Source: Methanobacteriota archaeon (lineage in GTDB: Archaea > Thermoplasmatota > Poseidoniia > Poseidoniales > Thalassarchaeaceae). Taken from it: 36,037 bases of DNA. Position numbers and translations under genes: made by a program. This document shows, piece after piece, positions 24,378-33,338 of this stretch; the stretch's first letter is position 1, and every line of letters begins with the position of its first letter. Under the pieces are notes generated by a model. That model was not told the origin of the DNA, did no database searches, and saw only the letters and a list, made by a program, of their open reading frames with translations. The stretch spans positions 1-36,037 of the forward strand of contig PBMO01000034.1 of the NCBI GenBank assembly GCA_002722595.1. Reading direction: 5' to 3'.

Positions 24378-25241
24378 TTATGCCTCGCTAGTCAGGAACT
24401 TGGTTTCAATTACATTCCATCCACGCGGTTCTAGTGTCTGTTTAATCCTGCGAATAGAAGCATCTAGACTAGAAGGTAGAATTGAAACAATTGCTGGACC
24501 TGAGCCTGTTATTGTAGACACCCTTGAACCAATTATGCCGAGGTCATTACATATTTTACGGCCAAGAGTATCTCCTGTTGCAGTAGCGACTGCTCGCCCA
24601 TTCTGAATCATTGCTGTAAAAATCTGCTCTCTTTCAACAGCAGATATTGCCTGTTGGAACTGCCCTGAAGCCATTTGGAAACGTTCAGGGTCGATCTCTA
24701 GTTCTCGTGGCCCCCTGTCGATAATCAGAATAGTCCAATCTCCTGCACCCTCAATTTCGCCTTGCATCAATACTCCTTCTGCTGCAGGTACGGATGGGTC
24801 AACGACTTTCCATCCAGCCTCAACTGCTGACCACGAATCATCAACTGAACCAGTCAATGAGCATCCACATGCTAGTTGTGCTGCTGATGCAAGATCAACA
24901 ATCTGGTGATTTGCAAGTTCAGTCCCCGTTGCATCTGAAAGAGCACGAATGCAAGCCACTGCAAGGGCTGCACTTGATTTCACTCCACGCCCCATTGGTA
25001 TATCTGATCGTACAGCCCAATGAAATTCCTCAGATTCAGGTAGTGAAAGTCCCGCAGATTCCCATGTTTCCATTGTAGATGGAATTAATCCGTGAGGGTC
25101 ATCTGGTTGTGTTTTAACAGGGGAATCTCTCAATTGAACTCGGGTTGATAATGTGATACTCACCGTTGAACCATAACCAGCTCCCAACGCATGTAGGATA
25201 CTAATGCCTCCATGCCCTTCACCTCGTCCCAAAACTGCCAA
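24378..25241 (-). CDS. aroK: archaeal-type shikimate kinase (GHMP family)
   Basis: It phosphorylates shikimate with ATP. This is the archaeal enzyme, unrelated to bacterial AroK, from the galactokinase/homoserine kinase superfamily. The ATP loop is SDIPMGRGVKSSAALAVA (79-96). GHGGISILHALGAGYGS (about 9-25) lies at the N-terminus, GSVDDSWSAVE (about 131-141) follows, and ITGSGPAIVSIL near 243-254 is the GHMP C-terminal motif. 287 residues is usual. The start is TTG at 25241, backed by an AGGAGGG ribosome binding site 6 to 12 bases before it and by correct alignment of the N-terminus. It begins 11 bases after the aroB' stop, within the aro unit. Confidence 0.92.
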   Translation of the reverse strand: MAVLGRGEGHGGISILHALGAGYGSTVSITLSTRVQLRDSPVKTQPDDPHGLIPSTMETWESAGLSLPESEEFHWAVRSDIPMGRGVKSSAALAVACIRALSDATGTELANHQIVDLASAAQLACGCSLTGSVDDSWSAVEAGWKVVDPSVPAAEGVLMQGEIEGAGDWTILIIDRGPRELEIDPERFQMASGQFQQAISAVEREQIFTAMIQNGRAVATATGDTLGRKICNDLGIIGSRVSTITGSGPAIVSILPSSLDASIRRIKQTLEPRGWNVIETKFLTSEA

Positions 25242-25252
25242 ATTCGACCCTC

Positions 25253-26302
25253 CTAGCGCTCCTCGACTGATGACAGAACATTCTGACCGATATGTCTAGC
25301 GGTTGTACCCATTCTAGCAAGTAGGGTATCACCGTTGTTTATTGAAGTTACAGAAAGGCATTTTCCGTTTGGAACAACAAGTCTGACAGTCTCAGCCTGT
25401 TGCAAGAAGGTTTGTCCAATAATACCACTATCTGAATGCCTGAATCTGATAAGCAAAAATGGTCGTGTTTCTATTTTTAACCGACCTACAATAGCATCAC
25501 GTAATTCACCCTTTGAGTTGCTAATTGCTACTTTATCTCCCGCCTCAAGTTCACACAGATATTTTGTAGTCGTGTCTGAAAGTAGGACATATGCATGAAC
25601 AGCGCCAGCGTTTATTCTAAATGGGCGTGATGGAACAAATTCACTTTCCAAAGTTTCCCCGTGTACTAGAGTCAGCGCATTTGCAGAAGAACCCACCAAC
25701 AATCCCTCACCAACATCAAGTTTCGAAGTCAAGTCTACACAGACACGATCTCCAGTGCCACCATCTTCTACTGCAATCACTTCAACTTCTACAATTGGAG
25801 ACTCATGGGCCTCATCGAAGGCGCTTTCTTCACCCAAAGATTTCACTGCTAAGCGTTCCGCTGCTATTGCTTGAGCATCAGCCCACATTACTGGTTGGTT
25901 TGGAGGTATCAGTAATGCATCAACACCCGTTTCTAGCGCAAAAGCAGCACCCCTAATCGATTGAGAATCATCAATTCTTGCCACAACTTTGGTCCCAGAT
26001 TTCTGTGCTGCTGCTACAATATTCTCCAGTGGTATCATTTGCCAATCGCCAGTCGTTATGACAATCCACTGGACCATCCCAACCATTGCACGTGCAGCAT
26101 TTTGCCCCTCTGAATCGCTGATGTCAACATGTATTCCTACTGGTTTGGTGGATGAATCTAAGATTCTCCCATCCTCACAAGCAAATAGTGGTGAATCAGT
26201 CCATTCTGGAATAGCATCTCCTGCCATTAGGAGAACACGATCAGCAGGATGTGGTTCAATTTGAGCAAATCCATAACTCGCCCCATCCAGCCAGATTTCC
26301 AT
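25253..26302 (-). CDS. aroB': 3-dehydroquinate synthase II
   Basis: It oxidatively deaminates and cyclises ADTH (2-amino-3,7-dideoxy-D-threo-hept-6-ulosonate) to 3-dehydroquinate with NAD, in the archaeal alternative to the DAHP route. Conserved family blocks are visible: DDSQSIRGAAFALETGVDAL (about 112-131), GGTGDRVCVDLTSKLDVGEG (about 180-199) followed by LLVGSS, RPFRINAGAVHAYV (about 227-240), and IVGRLKIETRPFLLI (about 272-286). 349 residues is typical. ATG 26302 is 9 bases downstream of the aroA' stop, with a GAGGGA ribosome binding region. The product goes to dehydroquinase and shikimate dehydrogenase, which are not in this window. Confidence 0.94.
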   Translation of the reverse strand: MEIWLDGASYGFAQIEPHPADRVLLMAGDAIPEWTDSPLFACEDGRILDSSTKPVGIHVDISDSEGQNAARAMVGMVQWIVITTGDWQMIPLENIVAAAQKSGTKVVARIDDSQSIRGAAFALETGVDALLIPPNQPVMWADAQAIAAERLAVKSLGEESAFDEAHESPIVEVEVIAVEDGGTGDRVCVDLTSKLDVGEGLLVGSSANALTLVHGETLESEFVPSRPFRINAGAVHAYVLLSDTTTKYLCELEAGDKVAISNSKGELRDAIVGRLKIETRPFLLIRFRHSDSGIIGQTFLQQAETVRLVVPNGKCLSVTSINNGDTLLARMGTTARHIGQNVLSSVEER

Positions 26303-26311
26303 ATCAATCCC

Positions 26312-27097
26312 TCATTTTTCATGGACAATTTTTCTCAGAGCCCGAATACATTCAGCAGGATTTTTTGACCCAAACACTTGTCGACCCATGCAAACACCAG
26401 CTCCACCTGCAGAAACTGCATATTTTACAATCTCCAAGGTTTCTGAAAAGTCAGAGTTCATCGGACCTCCAGAGATTAAGACAGGTATTGGAACCGCTTG
26501 ACAGACTTTTCGGAAACTTTCGGCATTTCCAGTCCATGGTACCTTAACCACATGGCAACCCAATTCATAGGCTACACGAGCCGCATGAGCGACTCCACCT
26601 GTGATGTCATTTGGAAGTATGGTTAGATTGGGTCCCCTCGGATACACCATACCAAGAACTGGCATGCTAGTTTCGTGCGCCTCAGCTGTCAATTGGCCCA
26701 TGTCGCGAAGCATTGACGGTTCGTTTTCATCACCAAGGTTAATTTGCCCAGATACACCAGTTGCCCCCCTGGAATATGCTTCCTTAGCACTTGCAACTTT
26801 GACTTTGAATTGTGATTTTGTTCCTCCATGAACCGTCGAAGCAGACACATGACAAACAAATCCATTCCACCCTGTTCGACTATATTGGTGTGAAAGTACA
26901 CCTTTCTGACAAACGATTGCATCTGCTCCACCAGTGATGATTGAATCAATAACGCTGTCCATTCTGTCTAGACCTTCCTCAGGATAACCGGAAAGGCCAT
27001 GGTCGATTGGAATCCAAACACCACGTCCATTCGGTAACAGTTGCTCAAGACGATTGGCAAGGTCTCCGCTCATGCTCTGGCCCACTACTTCTTGCAT
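26312..27097 (-). CDS. aroA': 2-amino-3,7-dideoxy-D-threo-hept-6-ulosonate (ADTH) synthase
   Basis: This class I aldolase-like enzyme joins L-aspartate semialdehyde with 6-deoxy-5-ketofructose 1-phosphate to give ADTH, the first step of the archaeal aromatic pathway. The Schiff-base lysine is Lys185 in CHVVKVPWTG. Asp32-His33-Gly34 in WIPIDHG and Tyr152 in VYPRG match catalytic residues of the family. The phosphate site is near VLISGGP (about 210-216) and AGVCMGR. 261 residues is normal. It could also be read as a class I fructose-bisphosphate aldolase, but the neighbouring DHQ synthase II gene makes ADTH synthase much more likely. ATG 27097 is 10 bases past the hairpin at 27108-27126. Confidence 0.92.
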   Translation of the reverse strand: MQEVVGQSMSGDLANRLEQLLPNGRGVWIPIDHGLSGYPEEGLDRMDSVIDSIITGGADAIVCQKGVLSHQYSRTGWNGFVCHVSASTVHGGTKSQFKVKVASAKEAYSRGATGVSGQINLGDENEPSMLRDMGQLTAEAHETSMPVLGMVYPRGPNLTILPNDITGGVAHAARVAYELGCHVVKVPWTGNAESFRKVCQAVPIPVLISGGPMNSDFSETLEIVKYAVSAGGAGVCMGRQVFGSKNPAECIRALRKIVHEK

Positions 27098-27107
27098 TTG
27101 AGCATTT

Positions 27108-27126
27108 GTCGACCCTACGGGTCGAC
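27108..27126. repeat. intergenic hairpin with CCC-TAC-GGG core (copy 3)
   Basis: GTCGACCCTACGGGTCGAC is a perfect 8-bp stem with a TAC loop on the plus strand. It begins directly after the exonuclease III stop codon (27127-27129 on the minus strand) and ends 10 bases before the aroA' ATG. It may separate expression of the aro unit from the upstream exonuclease/ABC genes. Confidence 0.75.
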
Positions 27127-27903
27127 CTAAATCTCCAAATCAATGATGACTGGAGCATGATCACTAACAATCAAACCACCTTCTCTCATGACTGATGCTT
27201 GTTTCAATAGGGGCGCTCCTACAGCATTCGCAAGTACGTAATCGATACGCCAACCACGGTCTTTTTCTCGGGCTTGACCGCGATTTGACCACCATGAGTA
27301 TGGCCCCTTCCCTGGTCCGACACCAATTCGAAGTAAGTCATTCCAGCCAGATGCGAGGAGGCGGTCAAACCATTCTCTCTCATGTGGTAGGAAGCCGCTC
27401 ATGTTTTTGTTTCCAACTGGATTCCAAATGTCATCCTCTGTATGGGCAATATTGAGGTCTCCACACAAGAATACTGGCTCATCTAATTTCGTGAATAATC
27501 TAGCCCATTCAAGCAAATCTTCCATCCACTGTTCCTTCCATATTTGTCGCTCAATTTTGTTGGAACCACTCGGCAAATAACAATTCAAACAATGTACGCC
27601 ATTGTGATAGGTGTGGAGCATTCTGCCTTCCAAGTCATTGGGATCAAGACTTGTACCTATACCTCGCCCCATGTCGACGAATGATTCCCTTGCCCAAGTC
27701 GCCACTCCAGAGTACCCTTTTTTTTCGGCTGGATGCATCAGCGTATGAGGCATTGTAGGTTCCCAACCCTTGGGTAATTGCTCTGGTAATGCACGTGTCT
27801 CTTGGAGCAATAAAATATCAGGATTGATGCGTTCAACAAATTCATCGAGACCTTTGCGGATGGCCGCACGGATTCCATTGAGGTTCCAAGTCACCAAACG
27901 CAT
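27127..27903 (-). CDS. xthA: exodeoxyribonuclease III / AP endonuclease
   Basis: This is a DNA base-excision repair enzyme of the exonuclease-endonuclease-phosphatase superfamily, acting on abasic sites. Conserved sites are Asn7 in TWNLNGIRAA, Glu35 in LLLQETRA, CGDLNIAHTEDDIWNP (about 142-157), WRIDYVLAN (about 222-230) and the final SDHAPVIIDL (about 246-255) with the catalytic Asp-His. The SGVATWAR segment is the usual ExoIII one. 258 residues is standard. ATG 27903 lies 8 bases after the permease stop, so it is probably co-transcribed with the ABC genes. There is no obvious functional link to them. Confidence 0.95.
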   Translation of the reverse strand: MRLVTWNLNGIRAAIRKGLDEFVERINPDILLLQETRALPEQLPKGWEPTMPHTLMHPAEKKGYSGVATWARESFVDMGRGIGTSLDPNDLEGRMLHTYHNGVHCLNCYLPSGSNKIERQIWKEQWMEDLLEWARLFTKLDEPVFLCGDLNIAHTEDDIWNPVGNKNMSGFLPHEREWFDRLLASGWNDLLRIGVGPGKGPYSWWSNRGQAREKDRGWRIDYVLANAVGAPLLKQASVMREGGLIVSDHAPVIIDLEI

Positions 27904-27911
27904 ACAAACAC

Positions 27912-30359
27912 CTACTGCGAGAGATCTTTAACCTTCTCAACAAGATCCATTCTACGGATTCTATAAATTCCAAGTGGTACCATAGCTACAGCAATTGTAA
28001 GCACAATTGCCATGAGTTGGTAAGCAACGCTTGGAACCAAAACAACTGGGAAATAAAATTGCCATGTGGAGAATGATGCAGCCATTCCAAGGGCTCCGCC
28101 AAAAGCAAAGGCGACCCCTACGACACCTCCTATGAATCCAATGAGAATACTCTCGAAAAATAGCATCCCACCAAGGCTTAGTGTAGATGCCCCTAAGACG
28201 CGAAGTGTTGCAAGTTCGAAGTCTCGTTCTGCAATGTTCATGACCATAGTATTGAACATCACAGCCAATGTGAATAAAATTCCCAAACCCAAGATTGCTT
28301 TGAGTACTTGTGTTTGCTGGTCCAGAAGAGTGGTTAACCCATCCAGAAGATCATTTCGGTCAATGATTCCACTTGACACTTCACCTAGTGATTCATCGGC
28401 GGTGACTCCCTCGGGTAAACTAAGATACACTGAAGTTGCATTCATACCAACAATTTCCGATAGATCTGATTGAAGGAAGAACATGGTTCGGGCTATTTCT
28501 CCTCGAACAGACCCGGTAATCGCTACTTGAATTTCTGTTCCAGATACTTGGATTGGATATGTCTCACCAACTGACCATTCGTTCATAACCAACGAACCTT
28601 CATCCATCATGACCTGGATTGGGCCATTTGTTTCTTGAGGAGAATTTCCTTCAATGATATTGACGCTTTTCATTGATTGACCTTCATCATATCCATTGAG
28701 AGCCACGAGTGTGAAACTTCTATCCATTCCGTTGGAACCATCTAATATCCCAATTGGGATTTCGATGATTTCTTCATAACTGGCACCATTTTCGTTAGCC
28801 CATTGAATAACATCGTTTTCCCCACCTGGTTGAACATAGACTTGGAGGTCCCATGTCTGATCCTCTTCAAGCCCACCAACTATCGTATCTTGTAGTCCAA
28901 CTGTCATCATCTGGATCGACCCTGCAAGCATCAGAGATACACCTACTGCAAAGAAAGTCAAGCCAAGACGAACCGGTTTTCGAAGGCTAGATCTTAATGA
29001 AAGACCGAGAATTGTCGGCATCCAACTCGTCAAGGATTTAAGCAAATTTGAACCAATTCGAATTTCAGATTGTCCACCCAATATTTCCAATGGTTCGATT
29101 CTAGTTGCTTTCCATGCTGGTAATGCACCAGATAGGAATACCAAGAACATGGTTGCACCAATTTGAGTCAGATAGACTTCCGTTGGCATCACCCTTTCGA
29201 CAATCGGTAAGCCCACGATGTCTTGGTAAAAATCCAACATCCAATTCATCCCAACAGGTGCGACCAATGCACCAAGTCCACATCCAATTAACCCAATAAA
29301 TAGTGGAGAAATCAGATAACCTATCATCAAAGATGTTCTTGGAATACCGAGAGTCCGTAGAATCGCAATTTCACGTGATTGACTCTGAACAAGACGTTGC
29401 AAACTCAATACAATCGTGATAGCGGCTATGGTTCCAATCATCAAAGTAATTGGAGTGACCATTTTCTTGGCACCCTCAAGATCTAGACGCAGCAATTCGA
29501 CTGCATCATTTTGACCTCGGTCTCGGATTCTTCCATTCATTGCTTGTTCTGCCATCGTAGCATTCACGATTTGTTTGATTTCATCTATTTCTTGACCTTC
29601 GTAAGCCACTGTATCAGGGTAATCAAAATTCGGTGTGCCCTCAATATCAAGCATCAACGTGTTACTGGAACCTGTAGCCACTCCTGTCAGGCGCTCAATA
29701 CCTTCACTAGATAGGTAACCAACCACGAACTGCCCTGGTTTTGGAGGGAATAAGGATCCTTCAGGTGTCAAAAACACATGCATAGGATGGTATGCAATCC
29801 CAACAATGGTGAAGTTTTCACTACCATTGCCTGAACCGATTCTAACAGTGTCATCGATTTCAAGTTGAAGAGCATCGGTAATGTGTGCATCCATCACAAT
29901 TTCATTTGCAGATTGTGCTAACCTTCCTTCTGAGTGTCCTTCTGGAAACCACGGCCGATCAATATCTGCATTTTCAGGAATCCCATGCCATACTGATTTA
30001 ATGATATAATCACCAGTATCATTTGAATGGAAAAGTGCCCCATCTACAATCATTCTACCTTCACATCCATCAAGTGGAGCTGATGAATCTGACCAAGAGG
30101 TGTACAAAGAATCACAGAACCCTGATACTTGTTCGTCAGACCAAACTGCGGTTTTATTGTCAATCCAGATATCTGCGAGGTTTGTTCCTGTTTCAGAATC
30201 TTCGTATAATGAATCATACATTGTATCCAAATTTGCTGCATAACCTCCGAAGGTGATACCTGCGAATACACCAACAAAGACCATGCTGATAACAGCAATT
30301 AGTCGAATTTTTGTCCGCAAGAGACTCCTAGCGAGTCTTTTGTTCAATAAATTCGACAT
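27912..30359 (-). CDS. FtsX-like ABC transporter permease (two FtsX domains)
   Basis: The 815-residue protein has the duplicated FtsX/MacB-like plan. There is an N-terminal helix (about 17-37), a large extracytosolic domain (about 38-300), and three helices (about 317-430) ending in AWKATRIEPLEILGG. A further helix (about 460-485) precedes a second extracytosolic domain (about 490-675). Three final helices end in RIRRMDLVEKVKDL. AWKATRIEPLEIL and the last segment are typical FtsX cytosolic coupling ends, with REIAILRTLGIPR and RDFELATLRVLGA as the matching coupling helices. Such permeases couple ATP hydrolysis to work on envelope lipoproteins, lipids or peptides rather than classic solute transport. 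ATG 30359 is 9 bases after the ATPase stop. Confidence 0.92.
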   Translation of the reverse strand: MSNLLNKRLARSLLRTKIRLIAVISMVFVGVFAGITFGGYAANLDTMYDSLYEDSETGTNLADIWIDNKTAVWSDEQVSGFCDSLYTSWSDSSAPLDGCEGRMIVDGALFHSNDTGDYIIKSVWHGIPENADIDRPWFPEGHSEGRLAQSANEIVMDAHITDALQLEIDDTVRIGSGNGSENFTIVGIAYHPMHVFLTPEGSLFPPKPGQFVVGYLSSEGIERLTGVATGSSNTLMLDIEGTPNFDYPDTVAYEGQEIDEIKQIVNATMAEQAMNGRIRDRGQNDAVELLRLDLEGAKKMVTPITLMIGTIAAITIVLSLQRLVQSQSREIAILRTLGIPRTSLMIGYLISPLFIGLIGCGLGALVAPVGMNWMLDFYQDIVGLPIVERVMPTEVYLTQIGATMFLVFLSGALPAWKATRIEPLEILGGQSEIRIGSNLLKSLTSWMPTILGLSLRSSLRKPVRLGLTFFAVGVSLMLAGSIQMMTVGLQDTIVGGLEEDQTWDLQVYVQPGGENDVIQWANENGASYEEIIEIPIGILDGSNGMDRSFTLVALNGYDEGQSMKSVNIIEGNSPQETNGPIQVMMDEGSLVMNEWSVGETYPIQVSGTEIQVAITGSVRGEIARTMFFLQSDLSEIVGMNATSVYLSLPEGVTADESLGEVSSGIIDRNDLLDGLTTLLDQQTQVLKAILGLGILFTLAVMFNTMVMNIAERDFELATLRVLGASTLSLGGMLFFESILIGFIGGVVGVAFAFGGALGMAASFSTWQFYFPVVLVPSVAYQLMAIVLTIAVAMVPLGIYRIRRMDLVEKVKDLSQ

Positions 30360-30368
30360 CGAACAGCC

Positions 30369-31055
30369 TCACTCGGAATTTGTGGATTCATCTGAAATTA
30401 TTTTACCGCTATCGATCCTAATTACTCTAGTAGCATATTCAACCAATGACTCGTCATGTGTAACAAATATGGCTGTGATATTCTCCATCAAACATGCTTG
30501 TACGAGGACTTGCATCACTCTTTTCGATGTCTCAGTATCGAGATTTCCAGTCAATTCATCACCAAGAAGTAGTGTTGGTTTCTTTGCAATACTTCGTGCA
30601 ATTGCAACTCTTTGTTGCTGTCCTCCACTAATCTCGCCTGGGAATCGATTCATCTCAGATTCTAGGCCAACGAGTGTTAGGAGTTCTCTAGCACGTTCTG
30701 GATTTTTTCTTCCAGCGAGTTCTTGAATTAACTGAATATTCTCCAATACAGTAAGGTCCTGAAGGAGGTTGAAAAATTGAAATACATATCCGATGTTTTC
30801 TCTTCGGAAAGAGGTCATTTTTTCAGAATGGTTTCGAGGGACTTCTTTGCCATGGAATGTGTATGAACCGCCCGTTGGGCTATCAAGGGCTGAAAGGCAA
30901 TTCAGAAGTGTAGTTTTTCCAGATCCTGATGGGCCTAGAAGTATCACGCGTTCCCCTTCATAGATTTCGATATTTATACCGTCGAGAGCTTTGACCACGC
31001 CGGCTGGAGTTTCATAAAATCGCTCAACATTTTTGATTTCCAACAACTTTTCCAT
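30369..31055 (-). CDS. MacB/LolD-type ABC transporter ATP-binding protein
   Basis: This is the ATPase partner of the FtsX permease. Walker A is GPSGSGKTT (41-49), Q-loop Gln93 is in GYVFQFFNL, the ABC signature is ISGGQQQR (142-149), Walker B is LLLGDE with Glu167, and the switch is His190 in FVTHDES. The usual DEPTGNLD is here DELTGNLD: Leu replaces Pro after the catalytic Glu. All catalytic residues are present. 228 residues is normal for the MacB/LolD group. ATG 31055 follows GAGGAG at good spacing and lies 23 bases after the upstream EF-hand protein stop. Confidence 0.94.
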   Translation of the reverse strand: MEKLLEIKNVERFYETPAGVVKALDGINIEIYEGERVILLGPSGSGKTTLLNCLSALDSPTGGSYTFHGKEVPRNHSEKMTSFRRENIGYVFQFFNLLQDLTVLENIQLIQELAGRKNPERARELLTLVGLESEMNRFPGEISGGQQQRVAIARSIAKKPTLLLGDELTGNLDTETSKRVMQVLVQACLMENITAIFVTHDESLVEYATRVIRIDSGKIISDESTNSE

Positions 31056-31078
31056 TGCATCTCCTCAAGTAAAAAACC

Positions 31079-33235
31079 TCACTCGGAATCTGATGTTCCG
31101 CTGAAGAATTGTATTGTTTCATTGAATAATGCTTCTCGCCTTCTTTTCTTGCTAGTTCGAAGATGAAATACTGCGAATAGAACAACCACGGCAATCATCC
31201 ATGGGATGAGCGCCTCGGCATGATACCGTTCCATCACTTCGATGATTCCTTTAGCAGTGTATGCCCAAGTGATTGATGCAGCAAATCCACCTATGGTACA
31301 TGCAATCAGTACATTTGTGAATCGCATTCTACTCAATAAACCAAGCATTGCTCCAACTAAAACACCAGATGCCATGAACGGAATCCACACGAAAACAATT
31401 AATCCCCAGAATCCCCATTTATTGATGAAACTGCGCTTTTCATGTGCCACAAATTCAACAGTAGACAACACATCGCCCATTACTTGGTTTTGGAGTAATG
31501 TGCCAACAATTCCATCTTGTTTCGCAACTAATGCTTGTTCTTTACCGCCCTCATTTCCTCTTTCAACACGACCTGCAGCAGCACGATCGGAAAGAGTTTG
31601 CACCTCATTTCGAGCACTTACGAAGAGTTTCCGCTTTTCGAGATAGTTGCCCATTTCCTTACGCAACTCGTTCTCGATATTGGCTTCAACTTCCGTGAAA
31701 GATTGCTTAAATCTGAAAAAGGCAAAACGCTGTTTTGGTTTGTAAATCACTCGAATGTATAATGCTACATCATCAGAGTATACTTTTGATCCTCTGTCGA
31801 TAATTGGTTGTGTTTTGAACCATTTTTTCAACGCCTCAACAGCTCTATCTTCTACACCGGCCAACTGCCCCACAGTTTCGAAGAATTTCGAATAATCGTC
31901 AACTAATTCGGCTCGCTCACCCTGTGCGGTTACCGAAAGATCAAGACCATGCTCTAGAGATTCAAAGACACCCTGTCGACTATCAATTGCTTTTGCTTGT
32001 AGATGGAGAGGTTTCATCACACCAAATACTTTGAATTCGCTTAGAACCTTGGTTACCATTGATCCGCGGATTTCCTGAACATCAACGTGAGTTTCCATTG
32101 TGGTGCGGTATGGCACTAGTACATCGATGCTGATATCTCGTTCTTGCATTTTCCAGTTTTCCCAGTCAATCTCAAGTCGCATCTTCTTCTCGACTTTCTG
32201 TAACGATAATTGGATTACTCTTTCGATTTGTTCCTCAGTTAATTCGTCATCCTCTTCGCGATGATAAAATCTGTACATCAGAGGGTATTGAACAAACAAG
32301 AAGAAAATTGACATTGACAATGACGTAAATGCCATCCACCATGGAGGTACACCGGCAGAACCACCTGCAAGCATAGCAGTTTCACGACCGCCACCCCATT
32401 CTGCAGCCATCATAATCCAAGCCCAATCTCCTAATTCAGATGTTGACCAACACCTCCGCGCCTCATCTGTTTCAATCTCAGCTTCTTTCACAGGTGCATC
32501 ATCTACCCATGGTAGCCATGCCATTCCAGGTGCCCGTGATTTAACTTCAATTTGTATTTCCAATTCAGCGAGTTTTGTAGAAGACCAAATTTCGGTTGTA
32601 TTACCAGTGGCATTTCCATTCTCATCTAATTCTTCAATGACTTCAAAGGTATCATTGGTAAATTCAATGTGTAAATCGTACATTCCACCTTGCCAATCTT
32701 CACCAGAATAATCAAGACTAATTGTAGTTGAATTTTCTTCTTGTATAATTTGGCCTACAGGGCCCTTGGAAGAACTAATGCTTACCGAATAAGAAATCGT
32801 CGTATAACGGGCTTCAGGTGGCACATTCATTGCATCAATTCGGATATTATGTGAATCATCAATCCAAGCGTTAATCCACACTTGGTCACCAGGGTCAGTG
32901 CAGTTTTCAGCATCAAGGAATGAATCAGACAAGGTTTCATCCAAAACCACGCTGTTTCCGAGTATACCTGCACTCATAAGTAAGGTGCCGCCAAAGAAAA
33001 TAATTCCATAAATCAATCCACCAATAAGAACAAAGTCCTCGATCCCACTTGGAAATCGGCTTTTTTTACCACTACGACGCAATTTAATCTTGTCCAAATC
33101 CTTGTCAATCGCTTCACGAGTTTCAAATTCGTCAGATTCTATCCAACCTGAACCATCGGTATCAAGTTCCTCGAGAAGTTCATGAGGCGACATCAAATCT
33201 TCACCGTCTACGACGGTGTCTTCGGTGTCGCTCAT
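31079..33235 (-). CDS. EF-hand membrane protein upstream of an ABC exporter
   Basis: I do not recognise the family. Counting from the ATG at 33235, a canonical EF-hand loop DTDGSGWIESDE lies at residues 25-36, with all calcium-ligand positions correct. A basic stretch and a membrane helix (about 69-90) follow. Then comes an extracytosolic beta-rich domain of about 200 residues, a second helix (about 296-320) and a long cytosolic, partly coiled region (about 330-600). Three more helices (about 615-690) precede a basic tail ending DSE. A GTG at 33256 would add 7 residues. The EF-hand is thus expected in the cytosol. It is the first gene of a minus-strand unit with the ABC ATPase and FtsX permease, and divergent from the gene at 33339. 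A calcium-responsive accessory protein for the exporter is an inference only. Confidence 0.75.
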   Translation of the reverse strand: MSDTEDTVVDGEDLMSPHELLEELDTDGSGWIESDEFETREAIDKDLDKIKLRRSGKKSRFPSGIEDFVLIGGLIYGIIFFGGTLLMSAGILGNSVVLDETLSDSFLDAENCTDPGDQVWINAWIDDSHNIRIDAMNVPPEARYTTISYSVSISSSKGPVGQIIQEENSTTISLDYSGEDWQGGMYDLHIEFTNDTFEVIEELDENGNATGNTTEIWSSTKLAELEIQIEVKSRAPGMAWLPWVDDAPVKEAEIETDEARRCWSTSELGDWAWIMMAAEWGGGRETAMLAGGSAGVPPWWMAFTSLSMSIFFLFVQYPLMYRFYHREEDDELTEEQIERVIQLSLQKVEKKMRLEIDWENWKMQERDISIDVLVPYRTTMETHVDVQEIRGSMVTKVLSEFKVFGVMKPLHLQAKAIDSRQGVFESLEHGLDLSVTAQGERAELVDDYSKFFETVGQLAGVEDRAVEALKKWFKTQPIIDRGSKVYSDDVALYIRVIYKPKQRFAFFRFKQSFTEVEANIENELRKEMGNYLEKRKLFVSARNEVQTLSDRAAAGRVERGNEGGKEQALVAKQDGIVGTLLQNQVMGDVLSTVEFVAHEKRSFINKWGFWGLIVFVWIPFMASGVLVGAMLGLLSRMRFTNVLIACTIGGFAASITWAYTAKGIIEVMERYHAEALIPWMIAVVVLFAVFHLRTSKKRRREALFNETIQFFSGTSDSE

Positions 33236-33338
33236 ACGCCTAGGACAACTTACCACCTTTTGGCACTTTGGACGCGAATACGTCGTTTAGTCAAACTTCA
33301 AACACAGAATTGAAGCCTAATGGTTCACTGGTAGTTTC

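Noticed and set aside
26312-27097. Ordinary glycolytic class I fructose-bisphosphate aldolase
   Set aside because: The fold and catalytic Lys are shared, but it is directly followed by 3-dehydroquinate synthase II, shikimate kinase and chorismate synthase, which marks it as ADTH synthase.
30367-31089. Thirteen-base direct repeat CCTCACTCGGAAT at 30367-30379 and 31077-31089
   Set aside because: Both copies cover the end codons (Ser-Glu-stop) of successive genes, and one stop overlaps the GAGG ribosome binding site of the next gene. Chance plus shared function explains it; there are no flanking target duplications.
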